Assembly (NCBI GenBank): GCA_017503735.1
Contig: JAFVSN010000053.1
Location: 1 to 64,000, forward strand
Length of the DNA stretch: 64,000 bases
From: Lachnospiraceae bacterium
GTDB lineage: Bacteria > Bacillota > Clostridia > Lachnospirales > Lachnospiraceae
Direction of reading: 5' to 3'
Shown here: positions 61,087-64,000 of the stretch, piece by piece
Numbering within the stretch: the stretch's first letter is position 1
Layout: every line of letters starts with the position of its first letter
Made by a program: the position numbers and the translations under genes
Notes under the pieces: model-generated
Database searches by the model: none
Seen by the model: only the letters and a program-made list of their open reading frames with translations
What the model was told of the DNA's origin: nothing

Positions 61087-61566
61087 ATGGACATTTTATT
61101 TCGTACAGAGGAATATGTGTTTTCGTACCGGGTTGCGGGTATTTGCATGTATAACGGGAAGGTGTTGTTGCAAAAAACTACCAACGATACAGCGTTTGCT
61201 TTTCCGGGTGGACATGTTGTCTTTGGAGAAACCAATGCACAGACGCTTGCAAGAGAGTTTCAAGAGGAAATTGGTGTTGATATTTCAGTAGGTGATTTGA
61301 AATGGGTGGCAGAGATTTTTTTCCCATGGGGCAATAAACCATGCCATCAAATCTGTCTTTACTATATGGTGGAGGTTACAACCGATAACATTCCGTTTGA
61401 TGGTATGTTTTTGGGAAAGGAAAAATTAGAAGGAAGAAACTTCGATTTGGAATTTCACTGGGTTCCGGTATCGGAATTGGGGAATATAGAGATTTACCCA
61501 ACCAATGTGGTGGAACTTATGAATCAGATTAATCAAGGAGTACAGCATTTTATTTACCGGGAGTAA
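61087..61566 (+). CDS. Nudix hydrolase
   Basis: A 159-residue Nudix protein, distinct from the one at 45.3 kb. The Nudix box is GGHVVFGETNAQTLAREFQE then EIGVD. A typical oligomerisation tail with FHWVPVSELGNIEIYP follows. The substrate is open; a house-cleaning role on damaged nucleotides would fit the neighbouring Ham1-family gene 52 bases downstream. AGAGAGGAA precedes the ATG. The upstream 80 bases after element B show no clear promoter. Confidence 0.88.
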   Translation: MDILFRTEEYVFSYRVAGICMYNGKVLLQKTTNDTAFAFPGGHVVFGETNAQTLAREFQEEIGVDISVGDLKWVAEIFFPWGNKPCHQICLYYMVEVTTDNIPFDGMFLGKEKLEGRNFDLEFHWVPVSELGNIEIYPTNVVELMNQINQGVQHFIYRE

Positions 61567-61618
61567 AACGAAGCCAATAAAGAACAGGGAATAACACGGA
61601 ATTCGGGGAAGAAAACAA

Positions 61619-62500
61619 ATGAAACTATTATACGGTACCACAAATAACGGCAAGCTTCAGGCAATGAAGAATGCCCTGAAGGATTTTGATATAGAACTTA
61701 TCGGTTTGAATGATATGAAAGGGAAACTTCCGAAGATTATGGAAGACGGAACTACGCCATTGGAAAATGCGGAGCTTAAAGCCAGAGCATATTTTGAGGC
61801 GTTTCATATGCCGGTGTTTTCTTGCGATAGCGGTTTGTATTTTGAGGAACTGTCGGAGGAAGAACAGCCGGGGCTTCAGGTGCGGAGAATCGGTGGGAAT
61901 GAGCTGACGGACGAGGAAATGATAGAGCATTATGCCGCTTTGGCAAAGAAGCATGGAGGGAAAATTACCGGGAGGTATCGGAATGCGATTTACTTTATTC
62001 TGGACGAGAACCGACACTATTCCGGTATGGATATGTCCATTGCCACGGAACCCTTTGTTTTGGTGGCAGAACCGCATCCGAAACGTGTGAAAGGCTTTCC
62101 CTTGGATTCCTTGTCGGTGGATATCGCCACAGGAAAGTATTACTACGATTTGGAAGTAAAGGATGTCAGTACATCGGTGGACGACGGGGTGAGAGCGTTC
62201 TTTAGCGGGGCACTTGGAGGGAGACGAAAGAACAGCATGGATGAAATTATAGAACAAATGAAATTGTTATCTTCGACTGTTACGGAAGAAGAGTATGGCG
62301 CTAAACTTGAACAAGGATATGAACTACTGGTGAGATTGCATGATTTGGGCGCAGATAAAGACAGTGTGTACCAACCGTTGCTTGCGTATCTTAACAGTTT
62401 AGAAGACGGTATATCATACAATTTTATTGCAGATACGTTAGACTTTGTGGCTGGGTGGTGTTCCCCGGGAAAAAGCATTTGGAAAGAGAACATGAAATAA
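61619..62500 (+). CDS. Ham1/RdgB-family NTP pyrophosphatase with C-terminal extension
   Basis: A 293-residue protein. Residues 1 to about 200 match the Ham1/RdgB family, which hydrolyses inosine and xanthosine triphosphates: LLYGTTNNGKLQAMKNAL, TTPLENAELKARAYFE, FSCDSGLYFEEL and KGFPLDSLSVDI. The last 85-90 residues (from about GGRRKNSMDEI) form a helical extension absent from the usual 190-200 residue enzyme and not recognised; it contains LVRLHDLGADKDSVYQPLLA. The start follows GGGGAAG. The next gene begins 17 bases later. Confidence 0.82.
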   Translation: MKLLYGTTNNGKLQAMKNALKDFDIELIGLNDMKGKLPKIMEDGTTPLENAELKARAYFEAFHMPVFSCDSGLYFEELSEEEQPGLQVRRIGGNELTDEEMIEHYAALAKKHGGKITGRYRNAIYFILDENRHYSGMDMSIATEPFVLVAEPHPKRVKGFPLDSLSVDIATGKYYYDLEVKDVSTSVDDGVRAFFSGALGGRRKNSMDEIIEQMKLLSSTVTEEEYGAKLEQGYELLVRLHDLGADKDSVYQPLLAYLNSLEDGISYNFIADTLDFVAGWCSPGKSIWKENMK

Positions 62501-62517
62501 AAAAGGGAGTTTTTACA

Positions 62518-63249
62518 ATGGATAACGAGTTTGAAACAAAGAATCCGAAGAAAAGAGAATCACTGCTAAAAGTGTTTGTAGACAGTTTTCTTACTTTGGT
62601 AGTTATTGTACTTATTGTAGGATTTTTGTTTACCTTAAAAAAGCATATGTATTGGCTTACGGTAATTATTGGGGGCGCATTTCTTTTGGTGATTGCTATC
62701 ATAATGTTTGCGAGAGAGTTTGAGAAAGACCGAAAGCGAAATTTTTTGTTACCGATTATCACTTGTCTTATCGGTAGCGTTACGGTTTTTTGCGGGGTGA
62801 TGTTAAAAAAAGACCCTGAGATGGTGAAAGCGTTTGTTTTGAAGTATGCGCTGCTTTTCGCGATGATTCTGATTTTGAGTGTAGGTGTCGGATTCCTTTT
62901 CTACGCAATTACCGAACAGCGCAGAAAAAGGCGATACTGTACCGTAAGAGTATTTGGTGAGTGTTGTGGGTTCGCAACAAAATTTTCTTCTTCCCGGGGA
63001 GGACACAGGGTACATGCTCCGATTTATAAATTTTACTTTGGAGAAGAGGAGTACTGTGTTGCGGAAAAATCCTTTTCCAGATTTTTTAATCCGTTGGAAG
63101 GGGAAAAGCGTGAACTTTATGTGGATACGGAAACCATGGACGAGATTTATGAGCCGATACGTTCCGGGAAGCTTAGAAAATTTACTTACGGACTAGGATT
63201 TTGTATTACCGTACTTTCAATGCTTGGATTGCTTATGATGTACTATTGA
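62518..63249 (+). CDS. DUF3592-like membrane protein
   Basis: A 243-residue protein with four N-terminal membrane segments (about residues 20-45, 48-65, 80-100 and 108-130), then a beta-rich domain (TVRVFGECCGFATKFSSSRG, HRVHAPIYKFYFGEEEYCVA) like the DUF3592 fold, and a last membrane helix (FCITVLSMLGLLMMYY). Function unknown. The start at 62518 has AAAAGGGAG 8 nt upstream. Confidence 0.65.
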   Translation: MDNEFETKNPKKRESLLKVFVDSFLTLVVIVLIVGFLFTLKKHMYWLTVIIGGAFLLVIAIIMFAREFEKDRKRNFLLPIITCLIGSVTVFCGVMLKKDPEMVKAFVLKYALLFAMILILSVGVGFLFYAITEQRRKRRYCTVRVFGECCGFATKFSSSRGGHRVHAPIYKFYFGEEEYCVAEKSFSRFFNPLEGEKRELYVDTETMDEIYEPIRSGKLRKFTYGLGFCITVLSMLGLLMMYY

Positions 63250-63302
63250 GAGATAAAAGAAAAATCATAAGATTCAAAATAGATAAGAACAGGAGAAGGA
63301 TA

Positions 63303-64000
63303 ATGGAAAAAGACGATATTATTATCAGAGAAGCGGTGATTCATATTTTGGATTCCATGGTAGGGATGCCAGTGTTGTCAGATTCCTTACTTGAAATGGG
63401 ACCGGATTTGTGTGATTTTTTACGGAATCATATTTATAAGTTGCTGTCCGGGGATGAGTTGAAGAATTGTGTATTTGATACGGAAAGTTCCGAAGTGTAT
63501 GCGGTTTTGCGGGATTTTAAGAAAGAGAATCTGATTCCGGTCAGCAAGCAGTTGGCAGGAAAGCTTTATGAGATTATGAACTCCAATATAGACATTCCGG
63601 CGGGGGATGTGTTTTTTGTAACTTTCCAGGTGGAGTCAAGACAACATCTGGCGATCCTTAAAATGAATTATAAAGAAGTGTATGTGCATTACACGTCTCT
63701 CGGGGAGCAGGATGAGAATATCAATGAGGTGATGAAGCAGACAGCGGCTTTGCCGCTGGCAGGAGGAAAGCTTTCCGAGGCTGTATTAATTGACCTTGAA
63801 GGGGATGCGGTACGACTGGTGGAAAAGAAGTTCCCGGTAAACGGAGAGAAAATCAATTACCTGTCGGAGCTTTTCTTACACTGTCATGCAAGAATGTCCC
63901 AGAAAACAAAGCTTGACCTTGTAACCAAGGCTGTGGAGCAGATTAATAAAAAGTATTATGATGATGACTTTGAACAGAAGATGAAGACGAAAAGTGTGCT
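63303..64000 (+). CDS. Nucleoid-associated protein (37-kDa NdpA/YejK-like family), 3' partial
   Basis: The frame opens at an ATG preceded by GGAGAAGGA and remains open to the end of the window (232 codons visible). The sequence IIIREAVIHILDSMVGMPVL, then FFVTFQVESRQHLAILKMNY and RLVEKKFPVNGEKINYLSEL, matches the nucleoid-associated protein family with the typical opening about a C-terminal-conserved beta sheet. In E. coli YejK binds DNA and topoisomerases; the role in Clostridia is unknown. The stop lies outside the window. Confidence 0.8.
   Translation, partial: MEKDDIIIREAVIHILDSMVGMPVLSDSLLEMGPDLCDFLRNHIYKLLSGDELKNCVFDTESSEVYAVLRDFKKENLIPVSKQLAGKLYEIMNSNIDIPAGDVFFVTFQVESRQHLAILKMNYKEVYVHYTSLGEQDENINEVMKQTAALPLAGGKLSEAVLIDLEGDAVRLVEKKFPVNGEKINYLSELFLHCHARMSQKTKLDLVTKAVEQINKKYYDDDFEQKMKTKSV

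Overview
The window is chromosomal DNA of an anaerobic, spore-forming-type Firmicute of the class Clostridia, most likely Lachnospiraceae. The evidence is the gene content: a [FeFe]-hydrogenase maturase set (HydE, HydG, HydF), formate-tetrahydrofolate ligase, a spore photoproduct lyase-like radical SAM enzyme, a CotH-type protein, FtsK/SpoIIIE and ComFB. Other support comes from strong GGAGG ribosome sites, sigma-A promoters of the TTGACA-17-TATAAT type, and a tRNA gene without an encoded CCA. No rRNA, CRISPR array, insertion sequence or prophage was seen.

Layout. 1-5.9 kb: the 3' end of a double solute-binding protein, a TraX-like membrane protein, an AI-2E family permease, signal peptidase I and ComFB. 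5.9-9.8 kb: hydE-hydG-hydF. 9.9-12.4 kb: a 2-hydroxyacid dehydrogenase, a DNA glycosylase, a small anchored protein and tRNA-Leu(CAA). 12.4-17.2 kb (minus): trkA-trkH plus a CotH lipoprotein. 17.3-19.9 kb (minus): an SDR and a nucleosidase/SPL fusion. 20.1-26.3 kb: gpmI, secG-rnr-smpB, an HD-GYP protein and rpsO. 26.4-27.8 kb (minus): pyrB-pyrI. 27.9-32.7 kb: a secreted protein, then a hexuronate locus (lacI-type regulator and uxaC, divergent from kdgK). 32.7-36.8 kb: an ABC-2 exporter and a TetR-flavoprotein pair with twin operators. 36.8-39.7 kb: a type I toxin-antitoxin locus, pnp and a large palindromic repeat. 39.7-45.8 kb: an HNH gene, an M16 peptidase, LysR and XRE regulators, an ECF sigma/anti-sigma pair and a Nudix gene behind a MerR-type promoter. 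45.9-50.3 kb: metY, hicAB, a ClpP-like protease and an esterase lipoprotein. 50.3-54.2 kb: a heterodimeric ABC exporter with an upstream leader ORF and attenuator. 54.2-60.7 kb: uppP, ftsK, two small membrane proteins and fhs. 60.7-64 kb: a second copy of the palindromic repeat, a Nudix gene, a Ham1-family protein, a DUF3592-like protein and a truncated nucleoid-associated protein gene.

Most of the window is housekeeping. The parts that stand out are regulatory or accessory. (1) The leader ORF, terminator and a competing helix before the BmrCD-like exporter look like ribosome-mediated attenuation. (2) A 29-residue holin-like toxin gene has a hairpin over its ribosome site and a convergent antisense RNA. 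(3) Two long palindromic elements directly follow the stop codons of pnp and fhs; they share a 63-base core but have unrelated, self-complementary arms. (4) A nucleoside-phosphorylase-type domain is fused to a spore photoproduct lyase. (5) A perfect 18-bp TetR operator fills a promoter spacer and is repeated in inverse orientation 33 bp away. (6) A MerR-type promoter drives a Nudix gene with no MerR gene nearby. Starts were moved from the longest reading frame wherever a ribosome site and family alignment favoured a downstream codon.
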